Source: Herbaspirillum frisingense GSF30 | Lineage (GTDB): Bacteria > Pseudomonadota > Gammaproteobacteria > Burkholderiales > Burkholderiaceae_D | DNA length: 64,000 nt | Reading direction: 5' to 3' | Assembly: GCF_000300975.2 (NCBI RefSeq) | Contig: NZ_AEEC02000002.1 | Location: 124,001-188,000 of the forward strand | Shown: one piece after another, positions 18,791-27,347 of the stretch | Numbering within the stretch: position 1 is the stretch's first letter | Layout of the letters: the number at the start of each line of letters is the position of its first letter | The notes under the pieces: model-generated | Seen by the model: the letters and a program-made list of their open reading frames with translations, nothing else | Told to the model about the DNA's origin: nothing | Database searches by the model: none | Translations under genes and position numbers: made by a program

Positions 18791-19587
18791 TGACCGCCGC
18801 CACCATGAGCCTGCCGCTGCAGGAGCAGGCTGAAGTACGCACTGCCGTCGCCCCGGTCCTGCTGGAGGTCAGTGGCCTCTCGGCCCGCTACGGCAAGGTC
18901 GCCGCGCTGACCGATGCCACGCTGTCCCTGCGGGCCGGCCAGATCGTCACCGTCATCGGCCCCAACGGCGCCGGCAAGTCCACCCTGCTCAACGCCATGA
19001 TGGGCGCGCTGCCCACGGGCGCCACGGCCAGCGGCAGGATCGTCTTCCAGGGCGAGGATGTGGGGCGGATGGAGATCGAAGAGCGCGTCGCACGCGGCCT
19101 CTCGTTGGTGCCGGAAAAGCGCGAACTGTTTGCCAGCATGACGGTGGAAGACAACCTGCTGCTGGGGGCCTACAAGCGTCGTCGCCATGGTGAAGCGGGC
19201 TATCTGGATCAGCAGGATTTCGTGTACACCCTGTTCCCGCGCCTGAAGGAACGCCGCAAGCAGGCCGCCGGCACGCTCTCCGGCGGAGAACGCCAGATGC
19301 TCGCGGTAGGCCGAGCATTGATGGCCAAGCCGCAGGTGTTGATGCTGGATGAGCCCAGCCTGGGCCTGGCACCATTGGTGACGCGCGAAATTCTTGCCAT
19401 CATCAGCCAGCTGCGCAGTACCGGCGTGGCGACCTTGCTGGTGGAACAGAATGCGCGGGCGGCTTTGCAGGTGGCTGATTATGGCTATGTGCTGGAGATG
19501 GGGGAGATCGCCTGCGAAGGGGCGGCGGCGGTGCTGGGGGCGGATGGGCGGATTGTGGAGAGTTATCTGGGGGTGGGGAGGGGGTGA
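18787..19587 (+). CDS. Liv-type ABC transporter ATPase (LivF-like)
   Basis: 266 aa. Walker A is [11 protein letters not shown] near residue 59, the ABC signature [15 protein letters not shown], and Walker [14 protein letters not shown], followed by the LivF-type [13 protein letters not shown]. It is the second nucleotide-binding subunit of the importer, and translation is coupled to the fused permease-ATPase by ATGA. It is the last gene of the paaR-led unit; a G-rich tail with GGGGGTGGGGAGGGGGTGA ends it. Confidence 0.9.
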   Translation: MMTAATMSLPLQEQAEVRTAVAPVLLEVSGLSARYGKVAALTDATLSLRAGQIVTVIGPNGAGKSTLLNAMMGALPTGATASGRIVFQGEDVGRMEIEERVARGLSLVPEKRELFASMTVEDNLLLGAYKRRRHGEAGYLDQQDFVYTLFPRLKERRKQAAGTLSGGERQMLAVGRALMAKPQVLMLDEPSLGLAPLVTREILAIISQLRSTGVATLLVEQNARAALQVADYGYVLEMGEIACEGAAAVLGADGRIVESYLGVGRG

Positions 19588-19666
19588 GCCTCGGAGCGGG
19601 CGGCGGCGATAGTCGGTGGACGTGATTTTCGGAACTTTCCCTCGCCAGGCGTTGCATACAGATTCC

Positions 19667-19984
19667 TCACGCAATCGCCTGGATGCCTTTCTTTTCGACC
19701 ACGGTCAGCAGACGAAGAGCCGGTCCGCCTGGTTTCTTGACACCTCGCTCCCAATCCGAGATCAGGTTCCTGCTCACATTCAGATAAAGGGCAAAGATGG
19801 GCTGCGACAGGCATTCACGCTCGCGCAGCGCACGGATGCGCTCGGGTGGCATGGCTTGTATCGGCGTCAGGCAGCTTTCGTCGAACGCGCGCATGGTCTG
19901 CTTGTCGATGGCACCGATGTCATGCAGGGCCTCCATCGTTTCATGGAGTGCCGCATAGGCTTGGCTACGGTATTTCTTGGTCAT
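19667..19984 (-). CDS. Xre-type antitoxin of a toxin-antitoxin pair
   Basis: 105 aa. The C-terminal half is a Cro/C1 helix-turn-helix (LSQPIFALYLNVSRNLISDW then ERGVKKPGGPALRLL) of the COG2944/HigA-like class; the N-terminal half (about 1-50) is helical and probably binds the toxin. It follows and overlaps the toxin gene by 20 nt, so the order is toxin first, as in higBA. It is likely to bind the AT-rich inverted repeat upstream of the toxin gene and repress the pair. Confidence 0.82.
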   Translation of the reverse strand: MTKKYRSQAYAALHETMEALHDIGAIDKQTMRAFDESCLTPIQAMPPERIRALRERECLSQPIFALYLNVSRNLISDWERGVKKPGGPALRLLTVVEKKGIQAIA

Positions 19985-20351
19985 GGTGGTCTATCTCCGT
20001 CAATTGCCCCTTGTCTATCAATGCGACGAGCTGGTCTTCCGTCAGCCGGAGGATATGCTGCGCTGCTTTTTTGAACGCGACCTCTTCATCAGCATCGATG
20101 TTGTCGCGATCATTCTTGGCGAATCCGTACACAAAGAAGGCACGCTCCGCCGTGCGATACAGGATGATGGTGCGAAAACCTCCGGCCTTGCCGTGGCCGG
20201 TGCGTGCTACGCGTTGCTTGATGACGCCGCCGCCAAGGTCCGCATCAAGCTGTCCACGTTCGGCTCGAGCAACCGCTGCCAGGAGCGCCGCGTCCGCGAT
20301 ACCCTGCTTGCGGCTGAAACGCTCGAACCAGGCGTTCTTGAAAATCCGCAT
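19965..20351 (-). CDS. RelE/HigB-like toxin (COG4737-type)
   Basis: 128 aa. It starts MRIFKNAWFERFSRKQGI and continues with ADLGGGVIKQRVARTGHGK, GGFRTIILYR and FFVYGFAKNDRDNI, the pattern of the RelE-superfamily mRNA interferase-like toxins encoded with an Xre partner. The start ATG has AAGGAG 8 nt upstream. The C-terminal extension (about 100-128, ending EIDHHDQEIP) is acidic. RNA cleavage activity is inferred from the family only. Confidence 0.82.
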   Translation of the reverse strand: MRIFKNAWFERFSRKQGIADAALLAAVARAERGQLDADLGGGVIKQRVARTGHGKAGGFRTIILYRTAERAFFVYGFAKNDRDNIDADEEVAFKKAAQHILRLTEDQLVALIDKGQLTEIDHHDQEIP

Positions 20352-20365
20352 TGAGCGGGCTCCTT

Positions 20366-20392
20366 AAAATATAACACAAAGTATTATATTTT
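20366..20392 (-). promoter_or_regulatory. Toxin-antitoxin promoter/operator
   Basis: A perfect 9-bp inverted repeat, AAAATATAA, 9-bp spacer, TTATATTTT. On the minus strand it contains a consensus -10 TATAAT, and the toxin Shine-Dalgarno AAGGAG abuts it. No good -35 is visible. This is the expected layout for autoregulation by an Xre antitoxin. Confidence 0.65.
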
Positions 20393-20456
20393 TAGCTGGG
20401 AGCTGGCGGTGCGACTGGTGTGCGTAATGAAGCCGGTCAGCAGCGAACAATAAAAA

Positions 20457-20476
20457 ACCCCGAAATTATTCGGGGT
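20457..20476 (-). terminator. Intrinsic terminator after ychF
   Basis: The 8-bp stem ACCCCGAA/TTCGGGGT with a 4-base loop is followed on the minus strand by TTTTTTA. It lies about 40 bp beyond the ychF stop. Confidence 0.85.
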
Positions 20477-20518
20477 CTTTGGATGGGCCTGACTTGGGGA
20501 TGTCTGGGTGGATAGGGC

Positions 20519-21610
20519 TCAGACGTTAAACAGGAAATTCATCACATCCCCATCCTTGACCACATATTCCTTGCCTTCTGCCCGCATCTTGCCTGCTTCC
20601 TTGGCACCGGTCTCACCCTTGCAGGCGATGTAGTCCTCGAAGGCGATGGTCTGCGCACGGATGAAGCCGCGCTCGAAGTCGGTGTGGATCACACCCGCCG
20701 CTTGCGGGCCGGTGGCGCCGACAGGCACGGTCCAGGCGCGCACTTCCTTCACGCCAGCGGTGAAGTAGGTCTGCAGGCCCAGCAGCTTGAAGGCAGCACG
20801 GATCAGGCGGTCCAGGCCCGGTTCTTCCATGCCCATGTCGGCCAGGAAGTCGACCTTGTCGGCGTCGTCCAGGTCGGCGATCTCGGCTTCGATGGCGGCG
20901 CAGATGGCGACGATGGGGGCGTTCTGTTCCTTGGCGTAGCCGGTCAACTGGTCCAGCAACGGGTTGTTGGTGAAGCCGCTATCGGACACGTTGGCCACAT
21001 ACATGGCCGGCTTGGCGGTGATCAGGCACAGCGGCTTGATCAGCAGCATCTCTTCGGCATCCAGGCCCAGGGCGCGCACCGGCTTGGCTTCGTCCAGCGC
21101 CGGCATGATGCGTTCCAGCAGGGCGACCAGCTTGGCGGCGTCCTTGTCGCCGGAACGGGCTTTCTTCTGTTCGCGGTGGATGGCCTTCTCGACCGTGCCC
21201 ATGTCGGCCAGGGCCAGTTCGGTCTGGATCACGGCGATGTCGTCCAGCGGGCTGACGCGGCCGGCAACGTGGATCACGTTGGGGTCTTCGAAGCAGCGCA
21301 CCACGTTGACGATGGCGTCGGTCTCGCGGATGTGCGAGAGGAACTGGTTGCCCAGGCCTTCACCCTTGGAGGCACCCGCCACCAGGCCTGCGATGTCGAC
21401 GAATTCGACGGTCGCCGGCAGGATGCGCTCAGGCTTGACGATCTCGGCCAGCGCCTTCAGGCGCGGATCGGGCACTTCCACGATGCCGACATTGGGCTCG
21501 ATGGTGCAGAACGGATAGTTCTCGGCGGCGATGCCGGCCTTGGTCAGCGCGTTGAAAAGGGTGGACTTACCGACGTTGGGCAGACCCACGATGCCGCATT
21601 TGAGGCTCAT
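20519..21610 (-). CDS. ychF: Redox-regulated ATPase YchF (OLA1 family)
   Basis: 363 aa, normal length. A TRAFAC-class Obg-family protein that prefers ATP over GTP and binds ribosomes. The G1 loop is [16 protein letters not shown]3 is [20 protein letters not shown]; the specificity segment after [11 protein letters not shown] replaces NKxD; the C-terminal TGS-like domain ends [15 protein letters not shown]. The ATG reading [10 protein letters not shown] is chosen; an upstream in-frame start adds 10 residues that lie within the promoter-proximal leader. Monocistronic with its own terminator. Confidence 0.95.
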   Translation of the reverse strand: MSLKCGIVGLPNVGKSTLFNALTKAGIAAENYPFCTIEPNVGIVEVPDPRLKALAEIVKPERILPATVEFVDIAGLVAGASKGEGLGNQFLSHIRETDAIVNVVRCFEDPNVIHVAGRVSPLDDIAVIQTELALADMGTVEKAIHREQKKARSGDKDAAKLVALLERIMPALDEAKPVRALGLDAEEMLLIKPLCLITAKPAMYVANVSDSGFTNNPLLDQLTGYAKEQNAPIVAICAAIEAEIADLDDADKVDFLADMGMEEPGLDRLIRAAFKLLGLQTYFTAGVKEVRAWTVPVGATGPQAAGVIHTDFERGFIRAQTIAFEDYIACKGETGAKEAGKMRAEGKEYVVKDGDVMNFLFNV

Positions 21611-22035
21611 GACAGATTCTTCCGAAAGCAAAACCGACATTGTAGCAAGCCGTGCGCCGCAACCCTATGCTTTGCTTGGCGGCATTGTTCTTCCGGGCTG
21701 GTCCTCCGGATGCCGGCATCCCTGTCGCGAAACCATCAGGCCCCCTCCACATGGAGCGTTTTGGGGGCGAATCACACCTGTATTGTCTTTTATGTATTAA
21801 TTCGTTGCGTATATGCCACGCAATGGGAAATATCTGAAATGCACAATATTTAACTGACTCATTCGTCAGCAAGTTGGTTGTTGGCAATAGTTATCAAGTT
21901 CCTCTAAATTGCAGGCAACTTGTAAAGAAAAGGCTCGTTTCGCCGCGGCCATTTACACGCTGTATTGCCCTCTTGAAAGCGATTTGTAAAATTTGCTCTA
22001 CAATGTCGGTTTTCCAAAGAACTCGAAGAATCCCT
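21611..22035. other. Divergent promoter region of ychF and the mla operon
   Basis: About 425 bp without a gene. The same 16-mer CTACAATGTCGGTTTT occurs twice in opposite orientation, once facing ychF (21632-21647, minus) and once facing mlaF (21998-22013, plus). Each contains TACAAT, a plausible -10. For mlaF, upstream TTGAAA (19-bp spacer) or the pair TTGCCC-16-TAAAAT are candidate promoters. The middle is AT-rich and holds no other clear signal. Confidence 0.55.
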
Positions 22036-22839
22036 TTGCCTAATATCGTTGAAATCCGCGATCTGCACTTCCGTTATGGCGACCGGCCGATCCTGTCCGG
22101 TCTCCATATGGATTTCCCGCGCGGAAAGGTGGTGGCGGTCATGGGCGGTTCCGGTTCGGGCAAGACCACCATCCTGCGGTTGATCGGCGGACAGTTGCAG
22201 CCGCAGCAGGGCAGGGTGGAAGTGGATGGCGAAAACGTGCCCGACCTGGGGACCGGACAACTGTATTTGTTGCGTCGCAAGATGGGCATGCTGTTCCAGA
22301 ACGGCGCGCTGTTTACCGACATGACGGTGTTCGACAACGTGGCCTTTCCACTGCGCGAGCATACCGACCTGGATGAAACGCTCATCCGTGACCTGGTCCT
22401 GATGAAGCTCAACGCCGTCGGCCTGCGCAATGCGGCAGCGCTGAAGCCGGCGGAAATCTCCGGCGGCATGGCGCGGCGCGTGGCGCTGGCCCGGGCGATC
22501 GCGCTGGACCCGGCGCTGATCATGTATGACGAGCCCTTCGCCGGCCTCGATCCGATTTCCATGGGTGTGACCGCCAACCTGATCCGTCGTCTCAATGATG
22601 CGCTGGGGTCGACGTCCATCCTGGTGTCGCACGACGTCAATGAATCCTTCGGTATCGCCGATTATGTGTATTTCCTGTCCGCCGGCAAGATCGTGGCCCA
22701 GGGTACACCGGAAGAGATGCGTCATTCCACCGATCCCTATGTGAAGCAATTTGTCCACGCCGAGGCCGATGGGCCGGTGCCTTTCCACTATCCCGGCAAG
22801 TCGCTGGCCGAGGACCTGGGTCTGGGAGGCGGCGCATGA
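22036..22839 (+). CDS. mlaF: Phospholipid ABC transporter ATPase MlaF
   Basis: ATPase of the Mla system, which moves phospholipids between the outer and inner membranes. 267 aa from the TTG start used here, matching the about 270-aa family. Walker A is VMGGSGSGKTTILRLIGGQ, the signature ISGGMARRVALARAI, Walker B ALIMYDEPFAGLDP, and the Mla-typical GMLFQNGALFTDMTVFDNV and C-terminal ADGPVPFHYPG. An upstream ATG (22003) would add 11 residues but sits in the putative -10 element, so I prefer TTG (reading MPNIVEIRD). First gene of the mlaFEDACB operon. Confidence 0.9.
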   Translation: MPNIVEIRDLHFRYGDRPILSGLHMDFPRGKVVAVMGGSGSGKTTILRLIGGQLQPQQGRVEVDGENVPDLGTGQLYLLRRKMGMLFQNGALFTDMTVFDNVAFPLREHTDLDETLIRDLVLMKLNAVGLRNAAALKPAEISGGMARRVALARAIALDPALIMYDEPFAGLDPISMGVTANLIRRLNDALGSTSILVSHDVNESFGIADYVYFLSAGKIVAQGTPEEMRHSTDPYVKQFVHAEADGPVPFHYPGKSLAEDLGLGGGA

Positions 22840-23615
22840 TCGTCGGTCTCGTCAGCGGCCTGGGCCGCAGTATCCGGGAGTTCGTGGTCGGGGTCGGTTT
22901 TGCTGCACGCATGTTCGTCAACATGCTGGGCGCCTCGTTGGGCTTGCTGCGTCGTCCGCGCCTCATTACCGACCAGATCCACTTCATCGGTAACTATTCG
23001 CTGGTGATCATCGCGGTGTCCGGCTTGTTCGTGGGCTTCGTACTGGGTCTGCAGGGTTATTACACGCTCAATAAATACGGTTCCGAACAGGCGCTGGGTC
23101 TGCTGGTGGCCCTGTCGCTGACGCGTGAACTGGGTCCGGTGGTGACTGCGCTGCTGTTTGCCGGGCGCGCCGGGACCTCGCTGACCGCCGAGATTGGCCT
23201 GATGAAGGCCGGCGAGCAACTGTCGGCCATGGAGATGATGGCCGTGAACCCGCTGCAACGCGTGGTCGCGCCGCGTTTCTGGGCAGGTGTCATCGCCATG
23301 CCGGTGCTGGCGGCGATCTTCAGTGCCGTGGGCGTCATGGGCGGTTATGTGGTCGGCGTGCTGCTGATCGGCGTCGATGAAGGTGCCTTCTGGTCGCAGA
23401 TGCAGGGCGGGGTGGACGTCTGGAACGATATCGCCAACGGCGTGCTGAAAAGCGTCGTCTTCGGCGTGGCAGTGACCTTCGTGGCGCTGTTCCAGGGTTA
23501 CCAGGCGCAGCCCACGCCGGAGGGGGTGGCCCGCGCCACCACCCGCACCGTGGTGATCGCTTCGCTGATGGTGCTGGGCCTGGACTTCCTGCTGACCGCG
23601 CTGATGTTCAGCTGA
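22836..23615 (+). CDS. mlaE: Phospholipid ABC transporter permease MlaE
   Basis: 259-aa MlaE/DUF140 permease with about 5 membrane helices. Typical blocks are FVGFVLGLQGYYTLNKYG, ALSLTRELGPVVTALLFAGR, GTSLTAEIGLMKAGEQLSAM and VVAPRFWAGVIAMPVLA. It overlaps mlaF by 4 nt (ATGA), so the two subunits are translationally coupled. Confidence 0.94.
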   Translation: MIVGLVSGLGRSIREFVVGVGFAARMFVNMLGASLGLLRRPRLITDQIHFIGNYSLVIIAVSGLFVGFVLGLQGYYTLNKYGSEQALGLLVALSLTRELGPVVTALLFAGRAGTSLTAEIGLMKAGEQLSAMEMMAVNPLQRVVAPRFWAGVIAMPVLAAIFSAVGVMGGYVVGVLLIGVDEGAFWSQMQGGVDVWNDIANGVLKSVVFGVAVTFVALFQGYQAQPTPEGVARATTRTVVIASLMVLGLDFLLTALMFS

Positions 23616-23675
23616 TCGCGGCAAAGAATGTAGAGCGCCCGTACGCGGGCGACGATGAATATAGAGGGTTGAACT

Positions 23676-24152
23676 ATGCAACGTAAATCACTGGATGCCT
23701 GGGTTGGAATCTTCGTGCTGCTGGGCGTGGCTGCGCTGGTGTTCCTGGCGCTCAAGGCCGGCAACATGAGCTCGATGTCCTTCGGTCAGAAGACCTATGC
23801 GCTCAAGGCCAGCTTCGACAACATCGGCGGCCTGAAGTCGCGTGCGGCGGTCAAGAGCGCCGGCGTGGTGGTGGGCCGCGTGGACTCGATCCGCTTCGAC
23901 GACCAGACCTTCCGCGCCGTGGTGATGCTGAACATGGACGAGGGCTACAAATTTCCCAAGGACAGCTCCGCAAAGATTCTGACTTCGGGTCTGTTGGGTG
24001 AACAATACATCGGCATCGAACCGGGCGGCGATACTGCTAACCTGGCTTCGGGCGATACCATTAAGATGACGCAATCCGCAATCGTGCTGGAGAACCTGAT
24101 CGGTCAGTTCCTCTACAGCAAGGCGGCAGAGGGAAAGGATGATTCAAAATGA
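23676..24152 (+). CDS. mlaD: Mla system MCE-domain protein MlaD
   Basis: 158 aa. An N-terminal membrane anchor (VGIFVLLGVAALVFLALKAG) is followed by a single MCE domain (about 38-118; YALKASFDNIGGLKSRAAVK and ILTSGLLGEQYIGIEPG). It forms the hexameric periplasmic ring on MlaFE. It is slightly shorter than the E. coli protein (183 aa), with a short charged tail. The stop overlaps the mlaA start by 4 nt. Confidence 0.93.
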   Translation: MQRKSLDAWVGIFVLLGVAALVFLALKAGNMSSMSFGQKTYALKASFDNIGGLKSRAAVKSAGVVVGRVDSIRFDDQTFRAVVMLNMDEGYKFPKDSSAKILTSGLLGEQYIGIEPGGDTANLASGDTIKMTQSAIVLENLIGQFLYSKAAEGKDDSK

Positions 24153-24886
24153 ATAAGAAGACCATCAACACCGCCTACGCGAGCCACCTGGGCGCCATCG
24201 CCCTGGCAGCCGCAGCCCTGACCGGCTGCGCCAGCACCAGCAACAATCCCAATGATCCGCTGGAAGGTTTCAACCGGACCATGTTCAGCTTCAACGACAC
24301 GGTCGACAAGGTGGCCCTGAAGCCGGCAGCGCAGGCCTATGACGCGGTGGTGCCCAATCCGGTGCAGCATGGTGTGGGCAACTTCTTCGGCAACATCGGC
24401 GACCTGTGGTCGTCGATCAACCAGCTGCTGCAGGGTCGCGTCGAGCAGGGTGTATCGACCTTCATGCGCGTGGCCATCAACACCACCTTCGGTCTGGGTG
24501 GCGTGCTGGACGTGGCGACCGAAGCCCGCCTGCCGCGTGAAAAGTCCGATTTCGGCCAGACCCTGGGCAAGTGGGGCGTAGGCTCGGGCCCGTACGTGGT
24601 GCTGCCGTTCTTCGGCCCGTCGACCGTGCGTGATACCGCCGGCCTGCCGGTGGACCTGTATGGCGACCTGTGGACCTACAAGCGTCCGGTTCGCTGGCGC
24701 AACGTCGGTGCGGTGGTGCGCATCGTCGACCGCCGCGCCCAGTTGCTGGATGCCTCGACCCTGCTGGAAGACGCCGCGCTGGACAAGTACGACTTCGTGC
24801 GTGATGCCTACCTGCAACGTCGCCAGAGCCAGATCAATGGCGCCGGTGGTGGCAAGGATCAGCCGGAAAACACCATCGAGCCGTAA
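24149..24886 (+). CDS. mlaA: Outer-membrane phospholipid-binding lipoprotein MlaA (VacJ)
   Basis: 245 aa. A lipoprotein signal with lipobox LTGC (Cys28) is followed by NDPLEGFNRTMFSFNDTVDK, the hallmark of MlaA, then IGDLWSSINQLLQGR, FGLGGVLDVATEARLPR and FGQTLGKWGVGSGPYVVLP. It removes phospholipids from the outer leaflet and passes them to MlaC. In many betaproteobacteria mlaA lies inside the operon, as here; in E. coli it is elsewhere. Confidence 0.93.
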   Translation: MNKKTINTAYASHLGAIALAAAALTGCASTSNNPNDPLEGFNRTMFSFNDTVDKVALKPAAQAYDAVVPNPVQHGVGNFFGNIGDLWSSINQLLQGRVEQGVSTFMRVAINTTFGLGGVLDVATEARLPREKSDFGQTLGKWGVGSGPYVVLPFFGPSTVRDTAGLPVDLYGDLWTYKRPVRWRNVGAVVRIVDRRAQLLDASTLLEDAALDKYDFVRDAYLQRRQSQINGAGGGKDQPENTIEP

Positions 24887-25127
24887 AGGCCTGATCGGCT
24901 GGCCGGGCTGAATGGCCCGCCAGCGCCGCAGCCCTTGAAAATCCGCTGAACTGCATTATCTGTAACACCCGTAGCCAACTGTGACGGCACGGGAACCCCG
25001 TCATTTGGCGGGTTTCGAAGGAGTTGCCGGCGCTGGTCGCCGACGCTGGTTGCCGGAAGCATGCCGATGCGCATGCCTGCCCGTGCAGAATCCGGCCCCT
25101 TCCGCTGACTCGAATGGAAAACCACTT

Positions 25128-25769
25128 ATGAAGATGCTTGCCAAACTTTTCGCCATTGCCGCCATCGCCGTTCCCGCCCTGTCCTTCTCGGGCGCCGCTT
25201 CCGCCCAGGAGGCTCCGGATGCCCTGGTCAAGCGCATCAGTTCGGAGGTGCTGGACACCGCCAAGAACGACAAGGACATCCAGGCCGGCAACAACGGCCG
25301 CATCATGCAACTGGTCGAACAGAAGATCCTGCCGTACGTGGACTTCGAGCGCATGACCCAGCTGGCTGCCGGCCGTTACTGGCGCCAGGCCACGCCGGAA
25401 CAGCAGAAGCAGCTGATCACCCAGTTCCGCAGCCTGCTGGTGTTCACCTACTCCGGCGCCCTGTCGCAGGTCCGTGACCAGAAGATCGAATTCAAGCCGC
25501 TGCGCGCCGCTCCTGGCGATACCGAAGTGGAAGTGAACTCGCAGGTCATTTCCTCGCGTGGCGGTGAACCCATCCAGCTGAGCTATCGCCTGGAAAAGAA
25601 GGCCGACGGCTGGAAGCTGTATGACGTCAACGTGCTGGGCGCCTGGCTGGTCGAGGCCTACCGCGGCACCTTCTCCAGCGAGATCAGCAAGGGCGGCATC
25701 GACGGCCTGATCAAGGCGTTGAGCGACAAGAACCAGCAGCTGGCTGCCCGCAGCAACGGCAAGAAGTAA
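25128..25769 (+). CDS. mlaC: Periplasmic phospholipid carrier MlaC
   Basis: 213 aa. The signal peptide MKMLAKLFAIAAIAVPALSF ends near GAASAQ. The mature MlaC domain has ILPYVDFERMTQLAAGRYWR, TPEQQKQLITQFRSLLVFTY and GWKLYDVNVLGAWLVEAYRG. It shuttles phospholipids between MlaA and MlaD. A longer in-frame extension upstream is non-coding leader; the ATG used starts an obvious signal sequence. There is a 241-bp gap after mlaA with no clear terminator. Confidence 0.93.
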   Translation: MKMLAKLFAIAAIAVPALSFSGAASAQEAPDALVKRISSEVLDTAKNDKDIQAGNNGRIMQLVEQKILPYVDFERMTQLAAGRYWRQATPEQQKQLITQFRSLLVFTYSGALSQVRDQKIEFKPLRAAPGDTEVEVNSQVISSRGGEPIQLSYRLEKKADGWKLYDVNVLGAWLVEAYRGTFSSEISKGGIDGLIKALSDKNQQLAARSNGKK

Positions 25770-25800
25770 TTTTCTTCACCGATCCGAAAGAACCTGCACC

Positions 25801-26094
25801 ATGTTCAAGCCCGGCGCCTCGCTGACCTTCACCAATGCCAGTACTGTCCTGCGCGACGGCCTCTCGGCCATCGCCGCCGGACAGGGCCGCATCGATGTGA
25901 GCGAGGTGACCGTGGTCGATTCCTCGGCCGTGGCCACACTGCTGGCCTGGCGGCGCGCGGCTGCCGAGCGTGGCGCAGCGCTGGAATTTGGCACCCTGCC
26001 GGCCAATCTGCAGAGCCTGGCCGACCTCTACGGTGTTTCCGCCCTGCTGCAAGGCACGGCGGCGCCTACCTCCGCGACCGATCGACATCACTGA
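25801..26094 (+). CDS. mlaB: STAS-domain protein MlaB
   Basis: 97 aa. STAS-domain partner of MlaF in the transporter complex. The conserved helix-start segment VVDSSAVATLLAWRRAAAER carries the Asp-Ser-Ser typical of STAS proteins, and AALEFGTLPANLQSLADLYG follows. It is 31 bp after mlaC and ends the mla operon. Confidence 0.9.
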   Translation: MFKPGASLTFTNASTVLRDGLSAIAAGQGRIDVSEVTVVDSSAVATLLAWRRAAAERGAALEFGTLPANLQSLADLYGVSALLQGTAAPTSATDRHH

Positions 26095-26414
26095 CCGGTC
26101 CAGTCCCTCCGGCCGGTGCGGATGACCCGCGGCGGCCCGGAAAATCGAATTCCCCTATAATCGAATGTTTTGCAGGCGCGCTTGCGGCCTCGTGCACCGG
26201 ATTTTCCTCCCTTGAACGTGGCTTCACCTGAGCCCGGCAAAACCTGAATACCAGCGATCTGCGGCCTGACCGCGATAGCATAACGACAACATGGCTGCGT
26301 CACCGCCGTACTTCCCCTACAGGACGGCAGGCGGCACGGGGCCAGGGCGAGGCGGGTGAGGGATTCCTGGTGGATTCCCGCTCCCTCATTTCTTTCTGGC
26401 AAATAACGTATCGA
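26095..26414. other. Intergenic region before the ABC-2 exporter genes
   Basis: About 320 bp, no gene seen. It contains CCCCTATAATCG (26153-26164) with a consensus -10 TATAAT but a poor -35. This is a candidate promoter for the exporter genes downstream. Confidence 0.35.
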
Positions 26415-27347
26415 ATGGGCGAGGCAATGGCCGCTCTCCAAATCACAGACATCAAGAAGCGTTACCAGTCGCTGCAGGCGCTGGGCGGCGTTTCGCTGGC
26501 AATCGAGGAAGGTGAGTTCTTCGGCTTGCTGGGCCCCAACGGCGCCGGCAAGACCACGCTGATCTCCATCATCGCCGGCCTGAACCGGGCTGATTCCGGT
26601 TCGGTCACCATCCACGGTCACAACGTCGTCAGCGACTATCGCGCGGCCCGCATGAAGCTGGGCGTGGTGCCGCAGGAACTGGTGTTCGATCCCTTCTTCA
26701 CGGTGCGCGAGACGCTGCGCATGCAGTCCGGTTACTTCGGCCTGCGCAACAACGACAAGTGGATCGACGAGGTCATGGAAAACCTGGGCCTCACCAACAA
26801 GGCCGATACCAATATGCGCGCCCTGTCGGGCGGCATGAAGCGCCGCGTGCTGGTGGCCCAGGCGCTGGTGCACAAGCCGCCGGTGATCGTGCTGGATGAA
26901 CCCACGGCCGGCGTGGACGTCGAGTTGCGCCAGACCCTGTGGCATTTCATCGGTCGCCTCAACCGCGAAGGCCATACCATCGTGCTGACCACGCACTACC
27001 TGGAAGAGGCGCAGGCGCTGTGCAACCGCATCGCCATGCTCAAGTTCGGGCAGGTGGTGGCGCTGGATTCGACCGAGGGCCTGATCCGCCGCATCTCGGG
27101 CTCGCAGATGGTGCTCAAGCTCAAGCGCAGCGCGCTGCCGGACGGCCTCAAGGCGCTGGTGACGCATCCGGAAGAACTGCTCGCAGGCAACACTGCCAAC
27201 AAGTACACGCTGCGCGTGAATGACTACAAGGAAGTCGAACCCATCCTGGCCACGTTGCGCGCCGCCGGCGCCGAGATCGACGATCTGCAGTTGCAGCAGG
27301 CCGACCTGGAAGACGTCTTCATCCAGATCATGGGAGATGAAAAATGA
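26415..27347 (+). CDS. ABC-2 type exporter ATPase (YadG-like)
   Basis: 310 aa. Walker A GLLGPNGAGKTT near residue 45, signature LSGGMKRRVLVAQAL, Walker B VIVLDEPTAGVDVELR and the H-loop VLTTHYLEEAQ are present. The C-terminal 80 residues are the extension common to ABC-2 exporter ATPases (ADLEDVFIQIMGDEK). The substrate is unknown. Two ATGs four codons apart could be the start; the upstream one is used. It overlaps the permease by 4 nt, and the order with murA and bolA is conserved in betaproteobacteria. Confidence 0.88.
   Translation: MGEAMAALQITDIKKRYQSLQALGGVSLAIEEGEFFGLLGPNGAGKTTLISIIAGLNRADSGSVTIHGHNVVSDYRAARMKLGVVPQELVFDPFFTVRETLRMQSGYFGLRNNDKWIDEVMENLGLTNKADTNMRALSGGMKRRVLVAQALVHKPPVIVLDEPTAGVDVELRQTLWHFIGRLNREGHTIVLTTHYLEEAQALCNRIAMLKFGQVVALDSTEGLIRRISGSQMVLKLKRSALPDGLKALVTHPEELLAGNTANKYTLRVNDYKEVEPILATLRAAGAEIDDLQLQQADLEDVFIQIMGDEK

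Noticed and set aside
22003-22035. ATG upstream of mlaF
   Set aside because: It lies within the TACAATG promoter core shared with ychF; the TTG at 22036 gives the family's normal length and conserved N-terminus.
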